Source: Alloscardovia omnicolens DSM 21503
GTDB taxonomy: Bacteria > Actinomycetota > Actinomycetes > Actinomycetales > Bifidobacteriaceae
Direction of reading: 5' to 3'
DNA: 64,000 nt
NCBI RefSeq assembly: GCF_000420505.1
Contig: NZ_ATVB01000008.1
Span: 28,979 to 92,978 of the forward strand
Numbering within the stretch: position 1 is the first letter of the stretch; the number at the start of each line of letters is the position of its first letter. Below are positions 34,579-43,888 of the stretch, piece after piece. A program made the position numbers and the translations under genes. The notes beneath the pieces are model-generated. The model was given only the letters and a program-made list of their open reading frames with translations. It was not told the origin of the DNA and searched no databases.

Positions 34579-36490
34579 GAGCATTCCTTTTTACGAGCAG
34601 AACAGCACATGTGCACAGCACGCTTAAAATAACGCCTGCGCAGGTAATAATCATCCACTCAAGAAGAGGCAGCGAGCTTTCAGAGACTCCGGCGAGTAAA
34701 GGCATCTTCTGTTTTCCTTTGACTGCGCGGATTGCCTGAGCTGAAGCAGAGTTTTCATCTGAAGCGTTCTTGCCGTCAGCATTTTCAGCGTCTTTCTTCT
34801 CCTCATCTAATTTGGCGGAATTGTTGGCGATTGCATCACCATCAAGGTTTGAATTCAAAGCTGGCAGACCTCCACGAGAACCGTGGGCAGAGCTAGTAGC
34901 TGCAGCCTGAGCCACCCCTCGCCCAGCAGAAGACTGAGCTTGAGCTGTGCAGGCAATCGGCATCTTCCACGGGTCAACATCTCCCACAGCAAAATGAATA
35001 TTGCGCGTTACTGTGCCAGACAATGCTGCATAAGCCAAAGTTACTGTGTAATAGCCAGGAGCACTAAAATCCCAATTCGCATGAGTATGCGTATTGCGCA
35101 TCATCGTGTAGCTGTATGGGCCAGATGTAGAAACCACGGTGGTATTTGCTTGTCCCAAGTTTCCTTGAAGCCATACGTGCACTGAACCAGGACCTTGCAC
35201 ACGCAATAAGGTCATAGATACTGGCAAATGTGGTTTCATCGACTGATTATTCCATCCCAACCATGGAACTCCCGCAACCGCAGACTGCGGAATAGAATAT
35301 CCCGAACCGTTACGCGCTTGCGAACCGTGCACCCAGAAAACTACTCCAGATGTATCGCGCAACACATGCGAACCCGTAGAATCTTCCTGAACTGCCATAG
35401 CTAAACCGCCACCCACAGGCGTGTATGCGGCAATATCCACATGACCATGCTCTATGACCATGGCTTGGCGTCCCCTATTTCTCAGATCTGCCAGCGTGAG
35501 GCATGCGTTCTGTTGGGTAGGAGAGTTCTGTTGGGCAGAAGAATTTTGTGATGGAGCTGGGTTAGTTGGAGCGCTTGGTGTGCTTGGCTGCTCCGGCGTC
35601 GAAGGCGTAGAAGGAGTAGAAGGCTGCTCGCCCTGCCCACCGTGTTCGCCCTGCCCTGCCGACGAAGCTGAACCTACCTGAAAAGTGTACGCCTGAACAG
35701 CAGTTTGCACCTGTCCGTTAATCTGCGCAGTTGCTTTCATCGTCAACACATATGTTCCTGGACGAGTAAACGCCCACTGCACATGTTCATGCTGACTAAT
35801 CTCCAACTGATGCTGAGTAGACCACTGCCCTTGGTCTGCTGGAGCGCCCGCAACAGCAACATTAGGAGATGCCATCTTAGGATGAACAACATTTCTTCCA
35901 TCCCATGTCCACATATACACAGCACCATCTTGCGGACCAGACATGGATTCCATATTCAGCAACAAAGACCCCTGAGCCTGACCAGTTAGCGCTTCACTGC
36001 TGAATCCTGCCCACAACATTCCTGGCTGACGAGAAAACGGAATCTGCCAAAACTCATTATTCACCGTAGCTTTGCGCAAAAAATCATATTGCGAATCTAA
36101 AGTAGCCGCAACAGTTGTTTTCGCAGTATCGTCCACAACAAAAATCAGACGGCTCGGATCATAACGCACACCGTTCTCTGCGCGCGAATCAATCTCATCA
36201 GCACGCGAGGCTAAAACCATCTTGCCCGAAGCATCAACATAAGCTGCGAAAGCATCTGCATGAACAGCTCCCACACGGCATTTGACAGAAGCAGGAATCT
36301 GTGCAGATTCTTGTGCCGATGTTGCAGAGTCCGTATTTGCTCGGCGAGCGTTATCGCACAACGCAAGATTAGCCTGCGCATTCTCACTGGCAACAGCTGT
36401 CTGAGGATGCGCAAAACCTGTCATGCTCATCATCACTGCACATAAGCAGGCACACACACCCGCATATGCTCGTACTGTTGTTCGCCTCAT
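34571..36490 (-). CDS. Surface-anchored protein with two choice-of-anchor M (ABC-associated) repeats
   Basis: The 639-residue protein has a signal peptide, a divergent first repeat domain (about residues 65-275, with SQHEHVQWAFTRPGTYVLTM), a Gly/Gln and Ser/Thr/Pro linker (EQPSTPSTPSTPEQPSTPS), a second clear repeat domain (about 345-535: IEHGHVDIAAYTP, VPWLGWNNQ, NTHTHANWDFSAPGYYTVTL), a charged linker and a C-terminal membrane span (WMIITCAGVILSVLCTCAVLLV) with KRNAHA tail. There is no LPXTG. The start ATG overlaps the stop of the upstream gene (ATGA). Position between two other repeat proteins and the binding protein implies a role in the same transport system. Confidence 0.85.
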   Translation of the reverse strand: MRRTTVRAYAGVCACLCAVMMSMTGFAHPQTAVASENAQANLALCDNARRANTDSATSAQESAQIPASVKCRVGAVHADAFAAYVDASGKMVLASRADEIDSRAENGVRYDPSRLIFVVDDTAKTTVAATLDSQYDFLRKATVNNEFWQIPFSRQPGMLWAGFSSEALTGQAQGSLLLNMESMSGPQDGAVYMWTWDGRNVVHPKMASPNVAVAGAPADQGQWSTQHQLEISQHEHVQWAFTRPGTYVLTMKATAQINGQVQTAVQAYTFQVGSASSAGQGEHGGQGEQPSTPSTPSTPEQPSTPSAPTNPAPSQNSSAQQNSPTQQNACLTLADLRNRGRQAMVIEHGHVDIAAYTPVGGGLAMAVQEDSTGSHVLRDTSGVVFWVHGSQARNGSGYSIPQSAVAGVPWLGWNNQSMKPHLPVSMTLLRVQGPGSVHVWLQGNLGQANTTVVSTSGPYSYTMMRNTHTHANWDFSAPGYYTVTLAYAALSGTVTRNIHFAVGDVDPWKMPIACTAQAQSSAGRGVAQAAATSSAHGSRGGLPALNSNLDGDAIANNSAKLDEEKKDAENADGKNASDENSASAQAIRAVKGKQKMPLLAGVSESSLPLLEWMIITCAGVILSVLCTCAVLLVKRNAHA

Positions 36491-37440
36491 CAGTTCTTTT
36501 CTCCCTCTACCTCGCTCTTACTGGAGAAATCATCAAGCGCTTTTTTCTTTGCAGACGCAGAAAAACGCATCACAATAATCATGAGGATAAGAGCCACAAC
36601 AGCAATCACAGCCGCACACGCAACAATAACTGTTAACAGTCGTTCGGAATTATTCTCAGGAGTAGTTACCTCAGCAGCACTGTTATTAGCAGTTTGAGCG
36701 CTTTCCTGAGCATCCGACTGCTCCACGTCTTGCGCAGCGTTACTCTGAGGCAAAGCATCTTGAGCTTTTACGCCCGAACCAACAGCAAAGTTCAGCGTTG
36801 CTGTGTGAGAAACGCTCTGACCGTTTTTGAGCTGACCAGAGATGGTAAAAGTAAGATGATAAATGCCCTTTTGAGAGAAAACCCAGTTCGCATGAGTATG
36901 CGTATTGGCTTCGATCCACGTTTTCTGAGGCATAGCAGCATCAGAGCTCCACAGCTGCTGAGGAGCTTGAAGATTACCATTTTCGAGGTAAACGTGAACC
37001 TTTCCTGGCCCTTCTACCTTATCTAAGCTCAGGTTAGCGCCACCAGCCAGTTCGTTGACTACCTGACTTTCTTGAGTATTCCATCCCAGCCACATGACTT
37101 CAGGATTTTGAGTTTGAGGAATAACGTACAGTTTTTCGCCTGTTTGAGCGCCAATAAAGCTGTATGCGGCATCGCTCGGCATGGCGATAATAGCTTTATC
37201 TGATACTTCAACCACCACATCATCAGGATTTCGCCATACAGGAGTATCGCCGGTATCGTCACGGATTTTGAGCTTCCATGAGCCTTCGCTTAACGTTGGA
37301 CCAAAATCAGCATGACCCTTTTGCAGAAGTATTTTCTGCGTATCGGCATGAGCAATATTGAGATTTATACCTGCACACAAGCATGTGATGACAGCACACA
37401 GCACAGCTACATAGAGCACAATGCGCTTACGAGTAGTCAT
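36490..37440 (-). CDS. Surface-anchored protein with one choice-of-anchor M repeat
   Basis: The 316-residue protein has a signal peptide (LYVAVLCAVITCLCAGINLNIAHA), a single complete repeat domain (about residues 35-230: LQKGHADFGPTL, YSFIGAQTGEKLYVIPQTQN, VMWLGWNTQ, NTHTHANWVFSQKGIYHLTF), a polar linker and a C-terminal membrane span (VIVACAAVIAVVALILMIIV) with a positively charged tail. The start at 37440 is set by GAAGGA 7 nt upstream; the open frame begins earlier at 37563 without a ribosome-binding site. It is the minimal version of the repeat architecture in this operon. Confidence 0.88.
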   Translation of the reverse strand: MTTRKRIVLYVAVLCAVITCLCAGINLNIAHADTQKILLQKGHADFGPTLSEGSWKLKIRDDTGDTPVWRNPDDVVVEVSDKAIIAMPSDAAYSFIGAQTGEKLYVIPQTQNPEVMWLGWNTQESQVVNELAGGANLSLDKVEGPGKVHVYLENGNLQAPQQLWSSDAAMPQKTWIEANTHTHANWVFSQKGIYHLTFTISGQLKNGQSVSHTATLNFAVGSGVKAQDALPQSNAAQDVEQSDAQESAQTANNSAAEVTTPENNSERLLTVIVACAAVIAVVALILMIIVMRFSASAKKKALDDFSSKSEVEGEKN

Positions 37441-37603
37441 AATAAGTCCTTCACTACCGCAAACAAGGTATAGCAAAAGAAGGCATACCTTGCTCACACT
37501 AAGAAAATTGAAATTTGTTCGCATATGAGGGCTTACACAGCCCCAAGCTCCTTGCACGCGCAAGGAGCTATATTCTTGGAAAAATGTGAAAGATAATGCC
37601 TTA

Positions 37604-39721
37604 CTACCCTATGCGACGCTTGACCACGAGAATGGTGGCAACCACTGCCATTGCGCACAAAGCAACAGTTAATACGCCTGCAGACACCATAAGAACCCAC
37701 GGAATTGATGCAGTATTCGTCTTCTGTGCTGCCACAGTATGATTTTTCTGCTTCTTCTTATCCTTAAGAGGTTTGTAGGATGTCTCCTGCGCGTCTAACA
37801 GCGTGGACTGACCGGCAGCTTCTTCCGCTTTATTACCCTCGTCTTGAGCTGATGGAGCAGCAACGCTCGCACCTGTTGACAAAATGGAGCCAGCACCTGC
37901 ACCAATGCTTGCTGGAGCAGCAAAGTTTGAGACCTGAGGACTCAATGTTGCAGGTGTTACCGCGGCAGAATTACCAGTAAATGCATTGGTTTTGGACGAC
38001 AAACCCGCACCGCTGTGTGATGTGTCGTACACGCCAGAGTTCTTTGGAGCATCTCCAGGAACGACTGTAGGAACTGGTGCTGGTGGAACCGTAACTGCGG
38101 AGTCAGATTTTTTGTCTGGCTTAGTCTCAGGCTTAGTCTCAGGCTTAGAAGGAGTCTGAGACTTTACGCTCAAAATAACATCGCCAAAATCATCAAATTT
38201 CTCGTTGCGATATAGCGTGCCATCCTCAAACTCAAGTGAAGCTCTCACCGTTGCGCCGTCCATAGACTCATCAACAACAAGATCGTAATTCGTGTCAATC
38301 TGACGGGTAAGTGTCCCATCCCCAGCGTCGGTATCGCGAGGAATATCAATCTTTGTGAAGGTCTTTTCGCCCTTCTTCTTAATAAGCCATACGCGCTTTT
38401 GAACAATTGACGTTATCGTACCAACAGGATTGCTCAAGCCCAATCCTTCAGCATCAGTCGGCACGCGAGGGTTATAAATTTTCGAGGTAAAATGAACGGT
38501 TTCGCCCGGCTTATACACGCGCTCATCAGCAATCGCACGCACAACAGGACGCATATCTGAACCATGATCGTCAACAGCAATATGAGCTTTCGCCGATGCC
38601 AATTCATTCACGTGACCGTCTAAAGCGCGCACATATACCATCATATTGTTCATCGCTGGCTCAGCAGGAAGCTCCAAACTGCGCGCGTATAGGGTCGTTC
38701 CTTCGTCAGGCTTTTCATCTGCACGCACATAACGCCATTCCAAGTTCTGTGTTCCCTTAGGAATACTGTCTTGCGGAACGTACAAGCTCAAACCGCTGTA
38801 TTCATACGAGTGAAAATGAGCGTGAGCGCCTTTATCGCGATTACCGAGGATTTTAAACTCAGAGCTTGGATTTGAAGGATTATCGGTAGGCTGGGTCGGC
38901 TCGGACGGATTATCTGGCTGAGAGGACGGAACCTTACTCAGTTCAGTAACGATATTGTCTTCATCTGAATACACTTTGCCCGTATTATCTTTGACGATGA
39001 AAGTGTAGCGCACCACTCCAGTACTTACGGATTTACCCGTTGTTTTAGAGGTAATAATCGTTTTAACATCTAAATGATACGTACCGGCAGCAGTAAACAT
39101 CCAGTTAGCGTGTTGATGAGACAGTGAATCCTGATGTAGGATTCCCGGCATAGCAAAGCGACTGCCTTCTTCTTCCGTATCATCTTTGTCATCTTTTTCA
39201 AAAGATTTAACAGCTCCACCCATCTCACCTGAATCGAAAATTAAAACTTTTCCATCTTCAGGAGCGCTTACGCGGGTGACAACAATGTCAGCTGTTGCGT
39301 CATGACTGGTGCGAGCGCCTACAGCGTCGCGACCTTCTCCTGTATCCCAACCAGGATAAGGAGCAACATTCATATCGCTTTGAGATTGATCCAAGAACCA
39401 GTAGCCATAACTCGTATCGTATTTTAGTTCAGGATGACCTAAATCTTTTTCGCTATATGCCGTTACTGGAACTGTAATCGTTGAGCGGTTGGGATTGTAC
39501 AGCGTATTGCCATATTCTAATCCCTGCAGTAGTTTTCCACCTTGAATAAACGGATAGAAAACATCAACATGTCCACGTTCAATGGAGAGATCTTGATCTT
39601 TGTATTCCATAGAGCTTGCATGAGCAGTATGTGAGGAATAACCCATCAAGACAGAAAATGAAATTATCACGGCGAGCGCGCTTAAACTGCAACGCCTGAG
39701 ATTCTTTGCGAGGGTTGCCAT
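37604..39721 (-). CDS. Large surface-anchored protein of the anchored-repeat ABC operon
   Basis: The 705-residue protein opens the operon. It has a signal peptide (LSALAVIISFSVLMGYSSHTAHA), an N-terminal repeat domain (about 30-250: SIERGHVDVFYP, YGYWFLDQSQ, LSHQHANWMFTAAGTYHLDV), a QPDNPSEPTQPTDNPS linker, a second region starting with a His cluster (GAHAHFHSYEYSG) and containing two Ig-like segments (RPVVRAIADERVYKPGETVH), a KPETKPETKPDKK linker, and a C-terminal membrane span with KRRIG tail. The start at 39721 (MATLAKNLRR) is preferred to the open frame start at 39814 because it places the signal peptide correctly. It is separated from the next gene by about 160 nt. Confidence 0.85.
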   Translation of the reverse strand: MATLAKNLRRCSLSALAVIISFSVLMGYSSHTAHASSMEYKDQDLSIERGHVDVFYPFIQGGKLLQGLEYGNTLYNPNRSTITVPVTAYSEKDLGHPELKYDTSYGYWFLDQSQSDMNVAPYPGWDTGEGRDAVGARTSHDATADIVVTRVSAPEDGKVLIFDSGEMGGAVKSFEKDDKDDTEEEGSRFAMPGILHQDSLSHQHANWMFTAAGTYHLDVKTIITSKTTGKSVSTGVVRYTFIVKDNTGKVYSDEDNIVTELSKVPSSQPDNPSEPTQPTDNPSNPSSEFKILGNRDKGAHAHFHSYEYSGLSLYVPQDSIPKGTQNLEWRYVRADEKPDEGTTLYARSLELPAEPAMNNMMVYVRALDGHVNELASAKAHIAVDDHGSDMRPVVRAIADERVYKPGETVHFTSKIYNPRVPTDAEGLGLSNPVGTITSIVQKRVWLIKKKGEKTFTKIDIPRDTDAGDGTLTRQIDTNYDLVVDESMDGATVRASLEFEDGTLYRNEKFDDFGDVILSVKSQTPSKPETKPETKPDKKSDSAVTVPPAPVPTVVPGDAPKNSGVYDTSHSGAGLSSKTNAFTGNSAAVTPATLSPQVSNFAAPASIGAGAGSILSTGASVAAPSAQDEGNKAEEAAGQSTLLDAQETSYKPLKDKKKQKNHTVAAQKTNTASIPWVLMVSAGVLTVALCAMAVVATILVVKRRIG

Positions 39722-40158
39722 TATGGTCTTTCTACCATGTAAGTTAATAATCGCAACATTTCGGGCACCGTGCCCAATGGTTTTAGTGTATCGTGCGCTA
39801 GGTATATCGGGCAAGTTGGCGCGGGGCGGGCGGTTTAACGGGCACGGTTGCGAGGAGGGTTATGAGACGGGTTATGAGACAAGACACATTCAACACGTCA
39901 TACGCTACAAAACAGATTGACATACACAGCATGTTTATAAGCTCAAGTCTGCCCATATAGCTTGCTGAAAACCGTGTCTCCTCTGCCTCCACACAATCAA
40001 GCCTCAGCTAGGCCAATGCTAACACCTCGCCGTGCACGCTGTTCACAAGTCCTCCGCACGCAATTGACTAAAATATTAATAGAAAATAATTGAATACAGC
40101 GCTTTCCTGCTTCCTCTCGAAAAATCACTCCATTCAGCTTTTAATTTAAGGTTCAGCA
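39722..40158. other. Divergent regulatory region of the anchored-repeat operon
   Basis: No gene is seen. It contains the palindrome at 39763-39775 and a 12-bp tandem duplication, GGGTTATGAGAC twice at 39857-39880, followed by AAGACAC sequence that also resembles part of the MITE-like element interior (TGAGACAAGACAC). Confidence 0.5.
39763..39775. promoter_or_regulatory. Candidate operator GGGCAC-C-GTGCCC
   Basis: A perfect 6-bp-arm palindrome with a 1-bp centre lies about 42 nt upstream of the first ATG of the anchored-repeat operon, in promoter position. No metal-regulator box of known type was recognised. Confidence 0.45.
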
Positions 40159-40605
40159 ATGAAAAAATCGTGGCTCGCCCTAGCACTCGTTGGAATCCTC
40201 ATCGCTTTGGCAGGCATTATTACGCTAGCAATCGTGCGATTGAATTCACCGCTGCACTACGTCACCGATACTTTTGGAGTAAAAATACCTTCGACCGTCA
40301 AGATTAATTCTTTTCGCACACAACCAGATTGGGACGGTCGTTTATCATATGGCACCTTGAATGCACACAAAGGTAGCTCCACAGGCTTGGTAAATACTGT
40401 GAATTTTACTCCGCTGAAAAATACCTCAGATACACGTGTCTCTCAGTTGGTTAAAGACGTTAATACAGCCTTTCACATCTCTGATGCACAGCCCGAAAGT
40501 TCTCATATCCTTTATCAGAAAATAACGATTAAAGATGAGAGCCTTCTGGTTATTTTTTATGATTCAGTTGCTGAGAAATATTTCTTCTACGGAACTCGTT
40601 ATTAA
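40159..40605 (+). CDS. Small membrane-anchored hypothetical protein
   Basis: The 148-residue protein has a Lys-rich N-terminus and one membrane segment (LALALVGILIALAGIITLAI), then about 115 residues of extracytoplasmic sequence (VTDTFGVKIPSTVKINSFRT, DESLLVIFYDSVAEKYFFYG) with beta-rich character. There is no lipobox. GGTTCAG precedes the ATG, a weak ribosome-binding site. It is convergent with the ABC-F gene, 14 nt away. I do not recognise the family. Confidence 0.7.
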   Translation: MKKSWLALALVGILIALAGIITLAIVRLNSPLHYVTDTFGVKIPSTVKINSFRTQPDWDGRLSYGTLNAHKGSSTGLVNTVNFTPLKNTSDTRVSQLVKDVNTAFHISDAQPESSHILYQKITIKDESLLVIFYDSVAEKYFFYGTRY

Positions 40606-40619
40606 CCAGAACGCCTGCC

Positions 40620-42551
40620 CTATCCCTCTACAATCTCGCTCTTTTCGAGCCATTCCATTTCCAGCTCGTCAATGTGTGAGCGCACAGCTTCAACCTGCAT
40701 GTTTATCTCGTTCAGCCCCACAAAATCGCTTGGATTGTGCGCAGCCATTTGCTCTTCAAGCTGCTTTTGCTCGTCCTGCAGTTTAGCGATTTTCCGTTCG
40801 ATAGCACTCATACGCTTGGAAGCTTCACGTTTAGCAATACGCGCCGCTTTATCGTCAGCAGTATGTGATGATTGCGTCTGAACGCCTGCAGAAGTAAGCA
40901 CGGACTCATTACCTGTGCTCACTATGCCGCCAGAAATAGGATTATCAACAATCTCTTTGCCCTCTAATAAAGCGAAGTAATCGTCTACGCCGCCTGGCAA
41001 ATGACGGATTTTACCGTCAAAAATAGCAAACTGGTGATCCGTAACGCGCTCTAGCAGATACGCATCATGAGAAACAACAATCAAAGTACCTGGCCAGGTA
41101 TCGAGTAAATCTTCCATAACTGTGAGCATGTCGGTATCTAAATCGTTGCCCGGCTCATCCATAATCAGCACGTTCGGTTCATCGAGCAGAATTAACAGCA
41201 ACTGCATTCGACGTTTCTGACCGCCCGATAAATCTGCTATAGGAGTCATCAGTTGCGCTGCAGAAAAACCTAAACGCTCCATAAGCTGACCAGGAGTTGT
41301 TTCTTTTCCATCAACAATATAGCTTGGCTTATAACGGCTCAAAACTTCTTTTACGCGATACTTTCCGAGCTTTTCTAACTCGTCTAGTCGCTGAGATAGC
41401 ACAGCAAACTTAACGGTTTTACCAATATTTACGTGCCCTGCAGTAGGCGCTAAACTGCCGTCAATAATCTTGAGAAGCGTTGATTTTCCAACACCATTAG
41501 CACCCACAATGCCGAAACGATCGCCAGGGCCAATCAGCCACGTAACGTTATCGAGGATGCGCTTTCCGGTAACCGTGCGCGTTACTGCCGCTCCGCTTTC
41601 GCTGTCTTGCGTAATGTCAACACTGACAGATTGAGGTGTCTGTTCCGCTTCGCTCTGCTCATAGACTTGCGTTACGTCAATTAAATCGACTACCTGCTTA
41701 CCCAAACGGGAAGTAGCCATAGCTTTCAGCTCCACAACATTACGAGGTTCAGGAACGTCGGCAATCAGCTCTTGCGCAGTTTTTACATGGAACTTCTGCT
41801 TTGTTGAGCGAGCACGAGCACCGCGAGTAAGCCATGCTAACTCTTTACGCGCTAAGTTTCTGCGCTTCGTTTCGGCTACATCTGCCTGACGTTCGCGCTC
41901 TACGCGCTGCATCATGTAGGCAGAGTATCCGCCTTCGAAAGGATCAATGATTCCGTCATGCACTTCCCACATGCGCGTGCACACTTCGTCGAGGAACCAG
42001 CGGTCGTGCGTTACGACGAGCAGAGCGCCCGCATTGGCAGACCATCGACTTTTTAAGTGTGCTGCAAGCCAGTGAATCGTCGGCATATCCAGATGATTGG
42101 TTGGCTCGTCGAGCACTAAAATATCCCAATCATGCAGCAGTAAGCGCGCTAAATCAACGCGACGACGCTGACCACCCGAAAGAGTTCCAACAAGCGTGTC
42201 TAAAGGAATATCGAGCAAAAGCGTTTCTACTATTGCTCGCGATGAGGCATCCGCTGCCCACTCATACTCTTCGCGACCCTCTAAAGCAGCCTGCGCAACG
42301 GTTGCGTTATCGTCTAAACTGTCGCGTTGATCGAGCATGCCTAAACTTAAACCGCCGCGCTTAGTTACGCGCCCAGAGTCAACTGGCTGAAGTCCCGCTA
42401 AAATACGCAAAAGCGTTGACTTACCGTCACCATTTTTACCCACGATACCAATGCGGTCGCCTTCAACAACGCCCAGCGTTACATCGCGGAAAATGGTTTT
42501 TGTCGCAAAATCGAGGGATACGTTTTCTAAGCCAATGTCATGAACAGGCAC
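40620..42551 (-). CDS. ABC-F family ATPase (Uup/EttA-like)
   Basis: The 643-residue soluble protein has two ABC domains and no membrane segments: first Walker A GIVGKNGDGKSTLL and signature LSGGQRRRVDLARLL, second Walker A GIVGANGVGKSTLL and signature LSGGQKRRMQLLLILL, with an interdomain linker (about 235-300) and a C-terminal coiled coil (KRMSAIERKIAKLQDEQKQL) as in Uup. ABC-F proteins act on ribosomes or, in some lineages, protect against ribosome-targeting antibiotics. The start is probably GTG 42551 with GGAG 9 nt upstream; TTG at 42557 is the alternative. Confidence 0.93.
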   Translation of the reverse strand: MPVHDIGLENVSLDFATKTIFRDVTLGVVEGDRIGIVGKNGDGKSTLLRILAGLQPVDSGRVTKRGGLSLGMLDQRDSLDDNATVAQAALEGREEYEWAADASSRAIVETLLLDIPLDTLVGTLSGGQRRRVDLARLLLHDWDILVLDEPTNHLDMPTIHWLAAHLKSRWSANAGALLVVTHDRWFLDEVCTRMWEVHDGIIDPFEGGYSAYMMQRVERERQADVAETKRRNLARKELAWLTRGARARSTKQKFHVKTAQELIADVPEPRNVVELKAMATSRLGKQVVDLIDVTQVYEQSEAEQTPQSVSVDITQDSESGAAVTRTVTGKRILDNVTWLIGPGDRFGIVGANGVGKSTLLKIIDGSLAPTAGHVNIGKTVKFAVLSQRLDELEKLGKYRVKEVLSRYKPSYIVDGKETTPGQLMERLGFSAAQLMTPIADLSGGQKRRMQLLLILLDEPNVLIMDEPGNDLDTDMLTVMEDLLDTWPGTLIVVSHDAYLLERVTDHQFAIFDGKIRHLPGGVDDYFALLEGKEIVDNPISGGIVSTGNESVLTSAGVQTQSSHTADDKAARIAKREASKRMSAIERKIAKLQDEQKQLEEQMAAHNPSDFVGLNEINMQVEAVRSHIDELEMEWLEKSEIVEG

Positions 42552-42578
42552 GAACAAAATCTCCAGTCTAAAAAATTA

Positions 42579-43316
42579 TTAAGCGTTCTCCTGCAGAACG
42601 CGCGAAAAACTTGCGCAGCGAGCCGCGAACGAGGAAAAAACGGTATCGGCCACGCGATGCAGCGTGGCTTCATTTTCGCGGAAGTCCTCGCGAATCTTCT
42701 TTATCTGAGACTTCTTCAGCCCTTTAATCATTTCTGGCTGCTCCAACCATTGCTCCAAAATAGTTGGCGAAACCTCTAAATGGTACTGCAAACCGAGCGC
42801 TGAACCGTAAGCAAAGGCCTGAACCTTCGTAACATCGCTTTTCGCAATAACTGTTGCGCCTTCCGGAGCAGAAACTACGTCGTTATGCCAATGCAAAACC
42901 GCGAGCCCAGCCGAATCCATCGGCGCGAAATCGTGACGGTTCACGCGGTCGATATGACCAAAGCCAATCTCCGGCTCTTTGCCCTTCTTCACTTTGCCGC
43001 CCAAAGCCGCGGCAATAATCTGATGCCCCAAGCACACGCCCAGCACCGGCTTATGCTCTTGCACGGCAGCCTTCACAATCTTGTGCTCAGTCTTGAGCCC
43101 TGGATACTCGTCGAAATCGAGTGCTCCCATCGGACCGCCCATAAGCACCACGCCGCAGTATTCCTCGGACGCTGGCAGATTGGGTTTCTTCTCGTTGAGA
43201 ATCGAGATAACGCGTGTAGGAATGCCGGCTTCTTCCAAACTGTCCTGGATATGACCAGGGCGTTCCCACTGCGCGTGCTGCACGATAAGAACATACGGCT
43301 TTGAGGTTTCAGTCAT
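42579..43316 (-). CDS. Class I glutamine amidotransferase-like protein
   Basis: The 245-residue protein has a GATase1 fold: the nucleophile elbow GVCLGHQIIAAALGG with the catalytic Cys, and QYHLEVSPTILEQW with His and Glu. The stand-alone layout with VVLMGGPMGALDFDEYPGL resembles GMP synthase-like amidotransferases of unknown substrate. It lies 27 nt upstream of the ABC-F gene on the same strand and is likely co-transcribed with it. Confidence 0.88.
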   Translation of the reverse strand: MTETSKPYVLIVQHAQWERPGHIQDSLEEAGIPTRVISILNEKKPNLPASEEYCGVVLMGGPMGALDFDEYPGLKTEHKIVKAAVQEHKPVLGVCLGHQIIAAALGGKVKKGKEPEIGFGHIDRVNRHDFAPMDSAGLAVLHWHNDVVSAPEGATVIAKSDVTKVQAFAYGSALGLQYHLEVSPTILEQWLEQPEMIKGLKKSQIKKIREDFRENEATLHRVADTVFSSFAARCASFSRVLQENA

Positions 43317-43888
43317 AGTGCTATTGTGCCACGCGGGGTTGGCAGTGGGGCGCGAGTGGGGTGCGTGAACGAGAACAATTCACCTGATACTACGAGCTTG
43401 AGCCAAAAGTTTTGGCTTGTTTGTGTAGTACGAGGTGTTTTGATTGCTGAGTGTGTGCTCGGGGCTGCTTTACGCTCGGTTTGCTGTTGTAGCCTTTACG
43501 CTTGATTGCATGTGCAAAGGCCACCTCAGCTGATTGCGTTTTATCTTTTACACGTGAGCGCGTGCGTAAAACTTACCACGGAAAACAACCGTTTGTGAAC
43601 GTTCACTTTGTGGCAGCCTTTGCACATCTCGTTTCGTGTAAAACGTACCGCTGTGAGAACCTGATTTCCCATCTTTTACGCGCTGCTTTAACTTTCATCA
43701 GTTAATGACCTCGATGAACGCTAAAGCTCTCTGCCCCTCTAAACCAGCGGTGGTAAAAGCTTTACCAAGTAGCGCTAACCATCATCTACGAAAGCTACAG
43801 CAAAAAACCGCGCGGAAAACAGAAACACCCACTACACAATCGGCGAAATTACGCCCATCTGTCGGGCAAGACTAATAATCTCTAATAT
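43317..43888. other. 570-bp divergent gap upstream of cysS
   Basis: No gene is seen. It holds a GCCAAAAGTTTTGGC palindrome near 43402-43416, a long-range inverted pair (TGCAAAGGCCAC near 43511 and GTGGCAGCCTTTGCA near 43612), and the second copy of the GGTAAAAGCTTTACC repeat at 43752. Confidence 0.5.
43752..43800 (+). repeat. Short intergenic repeat, copy 2 (pair at 22811)
   Basis: TGGTAAAAGCTTTACC is identical to the copy at 22811, and the following 35 nt are loosely similar (CGCTAACC ... CTACGAAAG). Confidence 0.5.

Noticed and set aside
42885..43304. A 139-codon plus-strand frame opposite the glutamine amidotransferase gene
   Set aside because: Antisense shadow with no ribosome-binding site; the minus-strand protein has clear catalytic motifs.
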